Assembly: GCA_963969345.1 (NCBI GenBank)
Contig: OZ017770.1
Coordinates: forward strand, 8,441,246 to 8,505,245
From: Turbatrix aceti
Taxonomy: Eukaryota > Nematoda > Chromadorea > Rhabditida > Panagrolaimidae
DNA length: 64,000 nt
Direction: 5' to 3'
Under the pieces are notes generated by a model, which made no database searches, was not told the origin of the DNA, and saw nothing but the letters and a program-made list of their open reading frames with translations. A program made the position numbers and the translations under genes. This document shows positions 43,982 to 55,598 of the stretch, in pieces; the first letter of the stretch is position 1, and each line of letters opens with the position of its first letter.

Positions 43982-44434
43982 AATTTGATTTTTTGTGTTC
44001 TTTCGCACTTTTTTAAGACAAAATCAATTCTAAGAATTTGTCTAAGAATTTGTTGTCATGCTTTTAATATTTTTTTAATATGTAATAATTGATTATTAAT
44101 CGATTACTTTAAATGGACTCTTTTTTTTTCTTTAAAATTATTGTTATTTTTATTTTAATCGTCTATGTATACTTTTTTTTACACTATATTTATGATGTCA
44201 AAAGAAATTTGAGTTTTTTGTTGAACATAAATGTTTTTTTGTTGTGTAATTTTTTCATGTGATATTTTTTGTTGTTTTTGGATGAATAAAAATGAAAAAA
44301 TGTAAATGCGTGATACTAAGCGAGACTTTCTTCTCTAAAAATAACGTATACTACGTATTCATTGAAAACAGTACCGATTCATTTAAATGTTGATTGAGAA
44401 CTGTCATGTCACTGATTATTTATTTATTTAGATA
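43982..44434. other. Spacer, AT-rich
   Basis: No gene recognised. It includes AATAAA-like text near 44283 (GATGAATAAAAATG) suitable for polyadenylation of the upstream gene. Confidence 0.4.
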
Positions 44435-44442
44435 TTTCACAC

Positions 44443-44778
44443 TGGGGATTAAACCCTCCCCTGGTTCGCGTCGGGGACTGGAAGAGTCGGGGACAAAGGG
44501 ACGGGGAAAATTTTCTCCGACGGGGTCAAAATTTGTCCAGGACGGATACAATTTTGCCCGAGTTGAACACCCTGTTGAAAAAAATAAATGAAATGTGTAA
44601 AAAAATATGTAAACTTTTCCAAAAACGAAAAATGAACCACATTTGGAACGATTTTTTCATATTTTGCGTTTTTTTTCGCCAATTTACGTCAATTTTGGAC
44701 TATTTTATTTGTTTGATGCCAAATGTTGTTCAATGTCGCGGACAGAATCTGTCGGGGAAGGGGAGGGTTTAATCCCTA
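44443..44778. mobile_element. hAT-like MITE, family 2, copy A
   Basis: Ends TGGGGATTAAACCCTCCCC and, reverse-complemented at the right, TAGGGATTAAACCCTCCCC. Perfect 8-bp duplications TTTCACAC lie at 44435-44442 and 44779-44786. The interior shares CAGAATCTGTCGGGG with the element at 47227-47647. No coding capacity. Confidence 0.88.
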
Positions 44779-44867
44779 TTTCACACATTCGATTAAAAAT
44801 CAGATACAATTGTAAAATTTAAAAAAAAAATGTATTAAAAAAAAACGATATCAGCGCAGGAGTTTTG

Positions 44868-45700
44868 CTATTTCAACGTAGGCTCGAGTTGCTTCCAGTG
44901 CTAAAAAAAATTTTCATTTTAAAATGAAGCTCTACGAAGAATACTTACATCTTCAAAGGCTTGCAGTGACTGTGATTTGAAATGGTGGCACTGAACGTGT
45001 TTTTTGAGCGTACATTTGCGACGGAACCGGGAAGGGCATATCGAGCACGGGTAGCGTTGTGCGGATCCGGGAATGTGAATTGTCGAATGTGCTTTCAGAT
45101 TTTTTCGGTCTTTGAAAGTTTTACGACATACTTCGCAGACGGGTCTCTGATTGTGAACGTCCGATGGAGGTGCTGGCACGGCATCTGCCACTGGAACAAC
45201 AGTCATCGAAAGCACCGACAGCGTGTTTTGAGAACCCTCTGTGGATTCAACCGGGATGTAATACGTGCGTGCATTAGGCATCGCTGCCAATTGGGTTGTT
45301 GTGTTGGAAGTCGGCTCGGATGGAGCACCAACCGTCTGCACGAGGGACAGCGGAGGTGGCAGAGGCATGAGCGTGCTTGTAATGTATTGGCTAAGCAGCT
45401 GTCTTTCCTTCATAAGCATCAACCAATGTCTTTTGTACGCTGCAAGAGCTTCGCTGATAGATGGATTCTGCGGAATTGGCTCGCCGTTTTGGTACTGGAA
45501 TGCATGGGAATGCGCATACTGCGGATCAACGGGAGGCACGATGGAGTTTGGTGTTGCGTTCATGCTTTGGAGACTCGCAGGTGTAAATTGCGAGGCCTAA
45601 AAGGAAGTATTTCAGAAACAAAATATTTTTTTTTGTCATGTGTATTTATTTTTTTACGTACATTTGAATTTTCTGCACCAATGCAAAAAATGTGACTCAT
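44868..45700 (-). CDS. C2H2 zinc-finger protein with two fingers
   Basis: Exons 45662-45700, 44949-45596 and 44868-44900 give 239 residues with all joins in phase 0. The long N-terminal part is rich in Pro, Gln and Thr (MPLPPPLSLVQTV) and looks disordered. Two classical fingers follow: CEVCRKTFKDRKNLKAHSTIH and CSICPSRFRRKCTLKKHVQCHH, without a TGEKP linker. The second has a spaced HxxxHH end. It is probably a nuclear DNA- or RNA-binding protein, possibly a transcription factor; no orthologue can be named. The first and last exons are tiny but have GTACGT and GTAAGT donors and fit the frame exactly. Confidence 0.85.
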
Positions 45701-47218
45701 TATTTTTTAAATTATTTTGGTTAATTAACTCCATGCTACAAGCGTTAAAAAACAAAAAAAATGTTGTCCGTTGTTTAGTTCAATAAAATTATACTTTGTA
45801 GTCTGTGAAGACTGCGCCTACTGCGTACGCGTGCGACTTGATGTGCGTGTCCCTTTCTCTTCCTTTCAACCGACTGACTGGCTGGGTTGCATAAAACAGG
45901 AAAGCAGGGATCCTATCAAATATACGCGATGTTGGTACGAGTGGTAGAAATACTGCTCTCTCTCACAATTTTGTGTACTAATGAGTACGGAACTAGCTGA
46001 CAGCAACCAGCCTGACTAAAATTGCTTTTTTAGACAGCCTTTCGCTGGGTTGTTCCGACGCAAGCTCTGCGCTCAACCGCTGCAGCGGCCGCTGTGCACC
46101 AAAAAAGTGCAAAAAAGGTGCTTTTTTTTGCGATTTTGAATTAATGAACAGTTAAAATCACTGACAAAAAACTATTGCTTATGATATTTACTTTTTGCTA
46201 ATAATGCCGTACCATACAAGTATTTACTTCCTTTGAGTATGTACTATTTGATGTTTTAATGGATACAATTTTTTCACCTTTTTAATACAGACGAGCAAGC
46301 AAAATAGAGAACAAATGACAGGAAAAACATTGCAAAATGTAAAAAAAACTAGTAAAGAAAAACAAAAAAAAAAGAAAGTGTTTTACCTAATATTTTTAAC
46401 AAAAATTAATTTTCATTTTTTTGTACATATTTACATTATTTAGTAAGATAGCTAAGATACATAAGTATGCACTAAAAAAATAGTGTCGACAAAAAATCTG
46501 CACTAAATATATATATATAGCAGTTTTGAATAGTGAACTTTAAAAAATAAAGAATGAAAAAAACATGATTGTTTGTGAAAAAAAGTGAACGTTGAGTCAA
46601 GCCAAGTTGCAACAACAAAAAAAGCAAGTATGAATTGAGAAAAATATGCGCACACCTATTCAAAAGTATCAACAAAAATTCTAGCTTATTCTTATTTTTT
46701 CTTTCGGTTGTGCAAGTAATTTACTTGTAGACAAAACCCGGCCATGGTTGTTTACAATCAACTTTTAACTTATAACTTTTTTGTGTCTGACAAATAAATG
46801 GTAAAATTTTACTTCCTTTAATTGCAAAGTCTACAAATAATTGCTAAATTTTGTCACGTAGATTTTTTTTGTGTAACATAATCTTACATACGTACAAATG
46901 GTGTAAAAGTTCTTCTAAATGTATGGGATTTTAATCATAAACCAGAGTCTAAAACAGGCCGGTAATGTAAACTCGCGGCCTGGCCCGGGCCTCTAGCTGG
47001 ACCGTCCCGCCTAGAGCCCGATTGATTTTTTTTTCACAGAAGCGTACAAAACACAATTTTTTGACAAAAAAATTGTACAAAAAGTACAAAAAACGGCAAC
47101 TTTATTTTATTTAGAAAATAATACTGATTTTACTCATAAAAAATGCTTTTGAGCGTTTATTATTAAAAAAAAAATTTTGTTTATGGCCGGGCCTTCGCTT
47201 TTCGGCATGACGCGTTTA
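45701..47218. other. Upstream region of the zinc-finger gene and AT-rich spacer
   Basis: No supported gene. It contains a block near 45850 related to 39115, an (AT)n tract near 46508 and GGCCTGGCCCGGGCC near 46978. No MITE ends recognised in it. Confidence 0.4.
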
Positions 47219-47226
47219 CACCCTGG

Positions 47227-47647
47227 TAGGGTTCGAACCCCCCCCCGCCCCCGCGGGGATCCCCGCGGGGGTGAAGCCGGGGGTGGCCCCCCGACCCCCG
47301 CCCCCGACCATTTGTGACCCCCGTCGGGGAGTAAAACCCCCGCCCCCGACAGATTCTGCCCCCGACAACGAGCAAAATTTAGCGTTAAACGCGGAAAAAC
47401 GTTCAAAAACAACACAAAAAGGCAAAAACAGAGCAAAATACGAAAAATTTGTTCAAAATATGCCTCGGTTTTCGTTTTAAGATAAAATTGACACCTTTTT
47501 TTTATTATTTTTCATAGGACTCGGGGGCAATTACCCCCGTCCCCGCCGACTTCTGCCCCCGTCGGGGGCAGAATTCCCCCGCCCCCGACACCTCTGCCCC
47601 CGACTACCCCCGTCCCCGACCCGATACGGGGGGGGGTTCGAACCCTA
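47227..47647. mobile_element. hAT-like MITE, family 2, copy B
   Basis: Perfect terminal inverted repeat TAGGGTTCGAACCCCCC, with 8-bp duplications CACCCTGG at 47219-47226 and 47648-47655. The subterminal parts are packed with CCCCGAC-type repeats (CCCCCGACCCCCGCCCC). The interior is homologous, in opposite orientation, to 44443-44778. The GGTTCGAACC in its ends mimics a tRNA B box but is the transposon terminus. Confidence 0.9.
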
Positions 47648-47697
47648 CACCCTGGACAGAACCTACCCGGCAAATGCTCAAGTTTTATTCTCATTTG

Positions 47698-48060
47698 CAA
47701 TGCTGCCGGGCGGGTTTCGGGTTGGGTTTTCGGGTTGGATACTCCTAAGTTCGGGTTCCGGGTGGAGTTTTCGGGCGAGTACTCAAAGTTTGGGTTCTTA
47801 ACCCGAAATAACTATGTGTTTTTCTCCAAAATAACGTATTTTTGTCAAACAAAAACATGATAAAAATTTAATTTTTTAAAAGAAGACGATATATGCAAAA
47901 GTTTTGAATTTTTAGGCACAAAGCTATATGTATGGATTTTTAACCGGGCACCTAAAAATTCGGATTTCGGGACGGGTACCCGGATTTTCGGATTTCGGGT
48001 CGGGTTTTCGGGTCGGGTATCCGGGTCGGGTACCGGTCGGGTGTCTGTTTGGCAGCGCTG
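47698..48060. mobile_element. hAT-like MITE, family 3, CGGGTTTTCGGGT-rich
   Basis: Ends CAATGCTGCC and GGCAGCGCTG (reverse complement CAGCGCTGCC). Flanking 8-bp sites are CTCATTTG (47690-47697) and CTCATTAG (48061-48068), one mismatch. Both subterminal regions are degenerate repeats of CGGGTTTTCGGGT and the middle is AT-rich. It lies only 50 bases from the previous MITE. Confidence 0.75.
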
Positions 48061-48114
48061 CTCATTAGTTTGAAAATTTTATTACACAAAATTTTTTAAA
48101 ACTTATCAATTCAG

Positions 48115-48340
48115 GATGATTGTCGAAGACGGGTAGCATGGTACAGAGCGATCAGCGATGTGAACGAGTCTGAAGCCGTGCACAATTACACAAGCATTGC
48201 AAAATCCGACAAAAATCGCGACTATATTTTGGGACCGACGGAAAAAAAAACAAAATATTTTTTGTTTTGTATTTTTGAAGAGGCCAGATTTTCTATCATA
48301 CTAATGTTTTTTTTATTTAACAGACGTCTCGTAATGTAGA
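48115..48340 (+). other. Possible orphan exon
   Basis: After TCAATTCAG (an acceptor-like end) a frame stays open for about 75 codons, starting DDCRRRVAWYRAISDVNESE. The first ~45 codons have a coding look; the rest becomes T-rich. No partner exon or family is recognised. Confidence 0.25.
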
Positions 48341-48987
48341 CGCCTCCTTCGTCTAAATGAAAAATTTTTTCACATCTCTGTTTTTTTGGCAAAAAAACTC
48401 AAGATAAAAATTGACTAAAAAAAATACACGAGTATCAACAAATTGGCAGAAAGAGACTTTCGCTGTCATGGCATAATTTTTTAAGGTGCTTTTGACACTA
48501 CTAGCGTTGGCGGTATACCATACCAAACCCTTGTCTACCGATAAAATGCACATTTGCTTCGCACATGTGGGTACACCTTTTTTAAGTCGGTAGTTTTCAA
48601 AAGTCTTCTAAGGTTAAAATGACGCCGGATTTTCTTTAGGCGGCGTTTTTCTTTGTAGTGCAAATGAGGACCAAGCTAACTAACCGACAAAAGCGGAAAA
48701 GTTTTTTTGGATAACGGATCTTCTTTTTCAATTTTGTTTCTATTTATATAACGGATCTTTTTCCAATAGCGCACATGTTAAAAATTTTGAAATAAATTAT
48801 CATTCCGCCAATTGACCGTCTTATACCGCGAATAATTTTTTTTCATTATGTCTTAACTTTTAGAAAGGTTAACGACCAGCCCTCATTATTTTTCACCGTA
48901 ATAAGCAGAAAATCGTTTTTTTTGGTTTTCACCCCTACGCACTTTGAAAATGATTTCTTAAAATTTTTAGAATTCATTTTCTACAAA
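48341..48987. other. Intergenic, AT-rich
   Basis: No gene supported. AAATTTTTAG 18 bases before the next ATG may be a 5'UTR or trans-splice acceptor. Confidence 0.4.
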
Positions 48988-49606
48988 ATGTCAACCCTTT
49001 TGGCCGATCGCAGATTCCTCGTTCCCCCAACGCAAGTCCTACAAACAATTTTATTGTTCGGATGCTGCAAAATGACATCGCAACAATTCACTAATGTAGT
49101 TTATGACAAACTTACGGCACTTCAGTTTGCAGCTAAGGTAGGGCTTGTCGAAAACACTGTACTGTGCAAGAATTGCGAGATTCCAATGCACCACATTCAT
49201 TCCAGTAGTGGGTGCGGACGAAAGGTAAGAAAGGTAAAAAACAAGAGAAGCACAAATGACATTTAACTTTTAGTGGACTTGCCGCCGTGATAACAAATTG
49301 TGCTCGTCTCGAAAAATGCGAAATGGAACATTCATCGACAACCGGAACTTTGATATCCTTACCGCAATGAAAATTTTGTTTCTCTTTTCAAAAAATCTTT
49401 CGGTCAACACTATTATCGAATACATCAACCCAAAACACGCCTATGGTGTTCGCAAACAGATCTTGCGTCTCGAAAAACAATTTCTCGCGGATTTGGACAG
49501 GCAGTTTTTCTACCTTCCGCAATATATTTCTCGGCGTCAATACTTTTTCTATCACGTTGAGTATGATCACTTCGGCTTCGTGATCAAGACTGCTGCTCGG
49601 CTGTAA
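48988..49606 (+). CDS. Small zinc-binding protein, paralogue 2 of the 43.3-kb gene
   Basis: Exons 48988-49224 and 49274-49606 give 189 residues. It matches the gene at 43318-43981 along its whole length: QFAAKVGLVENTVLCKNCEI against QLAACVGLVPNTASCKKCKL, then GCGRK/WTCRRDNKLC, MRNGTFIDNRNFDIL and a C-terminus with FFYLPQYISRRQYFF against YFYIPEHSLRRFLFF. The phase-0 intron splits the motif just before W at the same place. The cysteine pattern is intact, arguing for function rather than decay. No catalytic domain follows. Same tentative ISXO2/Merlin-derived interpretation. Confidence 0.7.
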
Positions 49607-49914
49607 ACTTTTTGTATCTGTATCAATCTTTAGATAACACACGTAAAGACGTTTGTCGAACGTGCCAATTAAAATTTTTGTATTTTTCTTATGTTTATTT
49701 TCCTTTTTAACGCGCACATACTTTTTTAACAGTATGTATAAATTTACAAACCTTTGTAAATTGATGATTCATTATTTATTGTTCATCGTATTAATGTATT
49801 TTAATTACGATTGCTTTGTAATTAAATAAATGAGTAAAGTCAAAGATCGTTCAAAGAGTTCGGTAAATCAAAAAATTAATTGCATAGACTAAAGTGAAAT
49901 CACACTTTTTTGAG

Positions 49915-50494
49915 CTTTGCGAATGTCAACTTGTATGTCATAGCCGCAAGAGAGTACACCCCTTGAGGGGCGGGTACCATAAGTTCTGTGGTAATGCCAA
50001 ACTGTATTACAAGGTAAATAGTTTGAACTGCCATTGACAATTTTAATTATGTACATACTTGTTTGTTTTGTCGCGATGCAACAAAATGTTTTTAAACTTT
50101 TCGTATGTTTTAGGCTCGATTAAAGGATATGAGAACAACAGGTATCACAATTCAAGCAGTCGCTATGTTATATGGTAGCATTTTTGCGGTTTCCACTTTT
50201 ACGTTTTTGAATCTTTCCCTAACCTCCTATTCTACCAATCACAGTTCCCGAGATGCCATGTGCTACTTCGAATACCGGCTTCATGACAAATTTGCCATCA
50301 TGAGTAACACGATTTCTATTGCTCCGTATCCTTTTTTTTACCTGGTAGCGATCCTGAGGATGCTTGGTCGCCCTTGCTACACACTCGCAGCGTTCACTCT
50401 CTTTTTCGCCACGCACTCCCTAGTTTACGAAGTTCTCTGTTTGCTTGTTTTACTCTTTTGCTCCAAAAACTCAACTTCGCGTGCCCCTATCTGA
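49915..50494 (+). CDS. Hypothetical small membrane protein, 5' end uncertain
   Basis: The exon 50114-50494 is open and codes a mostly hydrophobic chain: a segment from about AVAMLYGSIFAVSTFTFL and a long C-terminal stretch (YTLAAFTLFFATH, YEVLCLLVLLF) that could make two more spans. A phase-0 upstream exon at 49915-50013 (LCECQLVCHSRK...FCGNAKLYYK, four cysteines) joins it cleanly through donor AAG/GTAAAT, but no start is found there. A start at the ATG 50129 would give 121 residues. Family not recognised. Confidence 0.4.
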
Positions 50495-50634
50495 CTCAAT
50501 TTTTGTCGTTCTTTGGTTTAAAAACATTTTTTGATGCAACTTGTTTGGCTACGTGCAAATAAAAAAGTAACACTGTTAAAAAGTTACCGTGAAGAAAAAT
50601 AACAACTGCTTTATTGGCAAAATAACAACAGGGT

Positions 50635-52882
50635 TCAAGAAAAGGTTAATTGACGTTGATATATGATTGCAAGTGAGGTTACCGCTGTGCCAATGACAAA
50701 AACGATCAACAAAAAACGATCTAACACGAGTGCTACCTGTTGCCATTCTAATTGAGCTGCATTTCGGCGATCCTTTTCAGCGAGACGCATTTCATTTCTG
50801 AAAGGAAGTAAACAAGTTAGGGAGTTTTTTCAGCATAAAAAACAAAACATTACATTAGTACTAACAAGTTAATTTGCATTTTAGAACGTTTATAAACAAT
50901 TGCATTTAATAAATCTTTGAATTCTTTTTTAAATTTTATGAACCAAAAAAGGGAAGAAGAAAGCGTCCCGTGTTCACATATTCTATGATGAACAGGAAAG
51001 TGAATTTCCTGTGCACGCGCAAATCAATGCAAGCCAAAAACGGGCTTAAAATTTTTTTAAGAAAAAAAAGAGAGACAAACTGACCGCTCAATAGTAGCCT
51101 GAACTTTTGAAAGGACTTTGAAAAACTCTTCTTCGAATACGTCGGCGGAAGAAGAATCAAAAGGTGTGCTTGGCACTGCCGGAGGCATGAGACCAGGCCC
51201 GTTTTGCGAACATGCTCCGTTCGGAGCGGCAAGGGAGTAAATAGAATCAGTGGAAAAAGATACACGTTTTTTGTTATTGGAATGCAGACTTATTTCCTGA
51301 ATGAGAGATGAAAGTTTAAAAAATAGGAAAATGCAAGTGACTTACATTTTCTGTTTCAGGAAGAGACAATTCACTTTTCTTTCGTTTGACAACATCGGTT
51401 TGGAGCGATGTTTCACTACGCTCCCTGATTACCATTTCGGTTTCTGCAAGCAGAGAGTTGGTGGTCGCAACGTGAGACATCTGAGGTCTGTATGGCCTCA
51501 TGGATTCCGAAGACAGAGAAATCTTGATTGCACTGTTGTTTTCATTTTCTTTTTCAAAAAAATAATGCACATGATCGTTGATTGAGTGATATTCTTCGAT
51601 TTGCAAACACAAAATTTTGGCCACGATGTTGAACGCAATGTTCTGGATTAGTGCTGGTACCGGACTTCCGTGGACCCCGTAATGGTGAATATTTAACTAC
51701 AAAACATGACCAATTAAGGTACTATAAATATGACACCTAAGTGTAAACAATTTTTTAACCCGCCGCCAGACAAAAAATATCATATAAATGCCAAACGGAA
51801 ACAACTAATGAGAGTTTCATATCTTGTCACCCTTTTTACTCACCGTAAAAACAGTCATTGCTGTAGCAAGGGACACAATAAATATTGTAACGCCGTAGTA
51901 TAACCCGATAAGCGGCAAAGCATCGCTTGTTGGCGGCATGCCTTCTGCGACAAGCATCAAAAAGACTGTAGTAGACAGAAGCGAGGTGATACCAAGCGTG
52001 ACCTTCTCGCCAGAATCAGAAGGCATGTAGAAACCGAGCAAGGCGATGCAACTGATGAGCACACATGGCAGGATGAGGTTGAAGACGTAGAACAGGGGGC
52101 GTCGTTGTATGCTTATGTGAATGTCGATAAATGGATACGGCTCCGGACAACAGCTATAGACAATGGAGTTTTTCTTTGCCTTGATGAGGTTGAGAATCCA
52201 CTCAGAACTCGTCAAGTAATTAGTTTGATCCATGGTCTCCGAAGCAAGAATAATGTCAATCTTTGTTCCATCGTATGCCCAAGAGGCAAATTTGAGAACA
52301 CAGTTTTGAGTGTCAAAGGGATAATACCGAACGTCAAGTTGACAGCTGCTTTTGAAGATTCCGGCAGCCGACCACGTCACGTTTCCGTCATAGCTCACAA
52401 TGACATCCGTGCTCATGACAGACTTTGAGTAGGCAGAATCTGCGTTCGTGTAGAGAATGATATCGGGCTTCCAGACTTTTTCGTATGGAATGTGCATTTT
52501 TGTTACATTTTCGTAGTCCAAAGGGTTCCAAATGAGTTTGTAGTCAAACCAATCCTGCCTAACCCATGCATTCGTTGTTATGATCTGATTTCGCTCGTCC
52601 TGAAATTTTTTATGCAAAACACATTTTAATTTTAAAAAATGTCTTAAACTAACCAAATCAATTATCTGGGTCAATGAAAATGAAAAAGTGACATTGATAG
52701 GCTGATCGTGCTTAATCGAAGGCCGGATATCGCTTACATAGTCCACAAGAAGGTGTTTGTACAGGCGAACCAAAGCGTCGTCACCAGCTGTAATTTTTAA
52801 TTGTTCACTCCATAAAAAAATATTGAAACTTACTTGACAATTGCAAAATGCCCAACACAAGCCACAAAAATGTATGCAGCAT
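50635..52882 (-). CDS. Nicotinic acetylcholine receptor subunit, alpha type
   Basis: Exons 52834-52882, 52654-52787, 51844-52599, 51346-51696, 51085-51296 and 50635-50797 give 554 residues with all joins in frame. A signal peptide (MLHTFLWLVLGILQLS) precedes the ligand-binding domain: LTQIIDLDERNQ, WNPLDYENVT, WKPDIILYTNAD, and the Cys loop CQLDVRYYPFDTQNC. SCCPEPYPF holds the paired cysteines that define alpha subunits. M1-M3 are clear. M2 (GEKVTLGITSLLSTTVFLML) keeps the Glu of cation channels. After M3 come LNIHHYGVHGSPVP, a ~150-residue cytoplasmic loop and M4 (EWQQVALVLDRFLLIVFVI). It acts in the plasma membrane as part of an acetylcholine-gated pentamer. Exon 5 uses a weaker GTCAGT donor. 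Confidence 0.95.
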
Positions 52883-55075
52883 TTTGCGTTAAAATTGATA
52901 ATTCAAATATCGAATCATTTGCAACGGCAAAAAAATTATCTTATTAGGCTACCAAAAAAATATCTTGTCAAACAAAGACCGCAACAAATCCACATTGATG
53001 AGCAAATAAGACTGATGTATTTTTTAGAGCAAGTAGTAAGTTAAATAGCTTTATCTACAACAAAATGAACGGCATGATTGACAATGAAAACAGGATTCGA
53101 TGTGTGTTGTGCTAGTTGTCGTAGTTGGCATTGACAGGAAACCAAAAAATTTTTTGAAAGCTCCCGCTAAATTTGTGGGCGACTGGCAGAGAATGCAATG
53201 CGTCAGACTTGCCCTGTCGGCTATTTGGGTTTTTTTGCTCATGAAAGGCGACGACGACTGACTCTTCCTTAACACTTGTTTGCCATGTGAAAATTCAGTG
53301 ACTAAAAGATTTACTGACACAATACCGCAGACGTTTTAAGCGTAAAAATATGTTTTCCCCAAAGAGATGAGCACAGATATTTTTTTCTGTTCCTGACACT
53401 ACTCGTTTTAAAAAAATTTTATTTAAAAAAAATTTTTTACATTAAACATTTACTAATTCAACACATAAACGTATCAACACATAAACGTATCAATGACATT
53501 AATACAAGTGATACTCAAAAATACACAAAAGACCGCTTTAGGAAATAACTTTAAATACTAAAATATTTTAGTAGACATATTTTTTGCAATAAAAAAATTA
53601 TGATCACAAAAAGCAGCAATGCGCATCAAAGTAACAATGGCATGCGGGAGACATCTTTATTATTTCCTTTTTGCGCTAACATCCTTAGCATACCCTGTCA
53701 TCTTTCTTTTCTCTTTTTTGTTAGCTTGCAGGACACATTCTTGGCCACACAACGCATATAAATAACCAATTGTATTTTAAGATGATTTAATTTTGTCTAG
53801 AAAAGATTTTTGATTCTCAAAACTTTTTGTTGTCACTCGCGCAGATCAAGAAAAGCATGTTAAAAACAAAGATATGTATGAAACATGGTAGTAATCAAAA
53901 ATAAATAAAAAATGCATTATTACTTCAAAATAAATAATAATAAATGCAATTTAATGTTATATTTTTTCGGAAACACATATTAAAATAAAAACATAAATAT
54001 CTCACAAAAAAAAAGAAAAAAGGAAAACCGACAACTAGAAATAAGAAACAGTTCAGTGATTTGTCGCACAAATTTCTTTGTTTACAGGGATGAGTAAAAT
54101 CCTGTTTATGCCTTCACAGTTCGAATGCTAACGACTTATGCACATCAAACTCTTTTTGTTCACTCTCACATCCGAATGTTTAAAACACAATGACTTTTAC
54201 TGCTATTCCATAGATTTGTAATCGCACAAACAAAAATTGTTTTTTCGCGCATAATTGATTTGAACGAATGCGTCTTTATTGTTGACAAAAAATTTTGCAT
54301 TTTATAAGAGCCATTAAAACAGGATCTTCGAGATGCGCGGCTTTTTTCACAGAGTTCGTTGCTTTCGATCCTGACCTTTTTTAAAAACGGCAATGCCTTG
54401 TTGTCTATCCTACATTGCGATTCAGTGCCGCCAGGTCCGTTTGTGTCAAAGAAGTTGCCGGAGCTGCCGAAAGGTAAATAACGATGGGCAAAGGCAAGGC
54501 AAGTCGGCAAGTACATAGGGGCTATGAATGCTAATCAGATGTTCCAAGAAGGTGCACCAGACCATCAAGCCTCCTATATTCACATCTGAATTTAGGTAAC
54601 ATATTTCTTTTAGTCTGCTGGTTATATGTACTGAAAAAATACGTCAAAATTAAAAAACGCCAACGATATCAATTTCCTTCAACTGATGCTGAAGCGCAGC
54701 TTGGAACGTGAGAATAAAAAAGTTACGATCACGTGTAAATTTCAGTCCCTTTTCCTTACTGAACACCAGAAGGATATCCTCAAGACTGCAGATATCACCA
54801 TCTTACGATTTTTTAGCCTTCTGATGTTTATTATAAGATTTAAAAAATTTCCCTTTTACTAAGTTTGTATTCTTTTTTTTGCTCATAAATGTTTTCTTTT
54901 TTTATATTTTTCGCTTATTTACATTACATTTATATGACTAACTTAAAAAAATAACTACGTTCAATGCAAATACATATTAGTTTTTTACATTAATGGATAA
55001 TTATGATAACAGTTAAAAACAAGTGGTTGTGAATAAAATCGATGTTAAAAATTCAGACGATTATATTGACATCAT
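52883..55075. other. Intergenic 2.2 kb, no supported gene
   Basis: Upstream of the receptor gene, so its promoter lies near 52.9-53.2 kb, but no specific site is identified. ACACATAAACGTATCA occurs twice in tandem near 53460. Minus-strand open frames (for example near 54.2-54.5 kb) lack splice or family support. Confidence 0.4.
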
Positions 55076-55598
55076 TCAGCAGTTCGAAGAACTTGCGTCG
55101 CCATGAACGCCGCGACGGGGGCAAAGATTTGCGTCAAGTTGCAGAATATCCTTGACAGTTTCGATGTTCTGGCCATAACAAGCGTCGTTGATGCGCAGAA
55201 CACAGGCATCACGCAGACGAAAGCAGCCAAACTGGGCTGCGGAGTGAAAAACAATCTCAAACATGTTGTTAGTCAAATTTTTTAGTTCCAGGGCAAGAGG
55301 TTCCTGAACTGGCATCGGAACAGCTCGCAACTTTGCGTCATTACGAGGACGGTAAGAGGAATTTTTATACGGTTCCAAAAGATTGCACATAACACTGGCA
55401 ACGTCGCTGTTCACGCTCGCGGCAATTTTCTTGCCGCAACCCTGACGACCTAAAGTTTTTTTAGAATATGTTATTTTCGGCTTTGAACTTACGGTAGATA
55501 GCTCGATATGCCGAAAATTGCCAAATCACGCCCAAGCAGGTGTTGACCGATTTGCCGTCGGTGCACTGAAGAACTACAGGTTCGTTGACGTTGACCAT
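55076..55598 (-). CDS. Skp1/Elongin C-fold-like protein 1 (cluster)
   Basis: Exons 55493-55598 (106 nt) and 55076-55449 give 159 residues. The start MVNVNEPVVLQCTDGKSVNT matches the first strands of the Skp1/Elongin C/BTB fold (compare xVKLxSSDGxxF). DVASVMCNLLEPY fits the middle helix, and LTNNMFEIVFHSAAQFGCFRLRDAC the ANYLDIxxLxxxx helix region of Skp1. It ends soon after, before the Skp1 helices that grip the F-box. It is likely a fast-evolving adaptor-like protein of ubiquitin ligases; assignment rests on motif order and is tentative. A fragment of it is duplicated in inverse orientation at 62309-62443. Confidence 0.65.

Noticed and set aside
47229..47240. tRNA B box GGTTCGAACC
   Set aside because: It is the palindromic terminus of a MITE, repeated in inverted form at the other end, with an 8-bp target duplication outside.
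54166..54516. 116-codon minus-strand frame
   Set aside because: Low-complexity neighbourhood, no splice sites that extend it and no recognisable domain.
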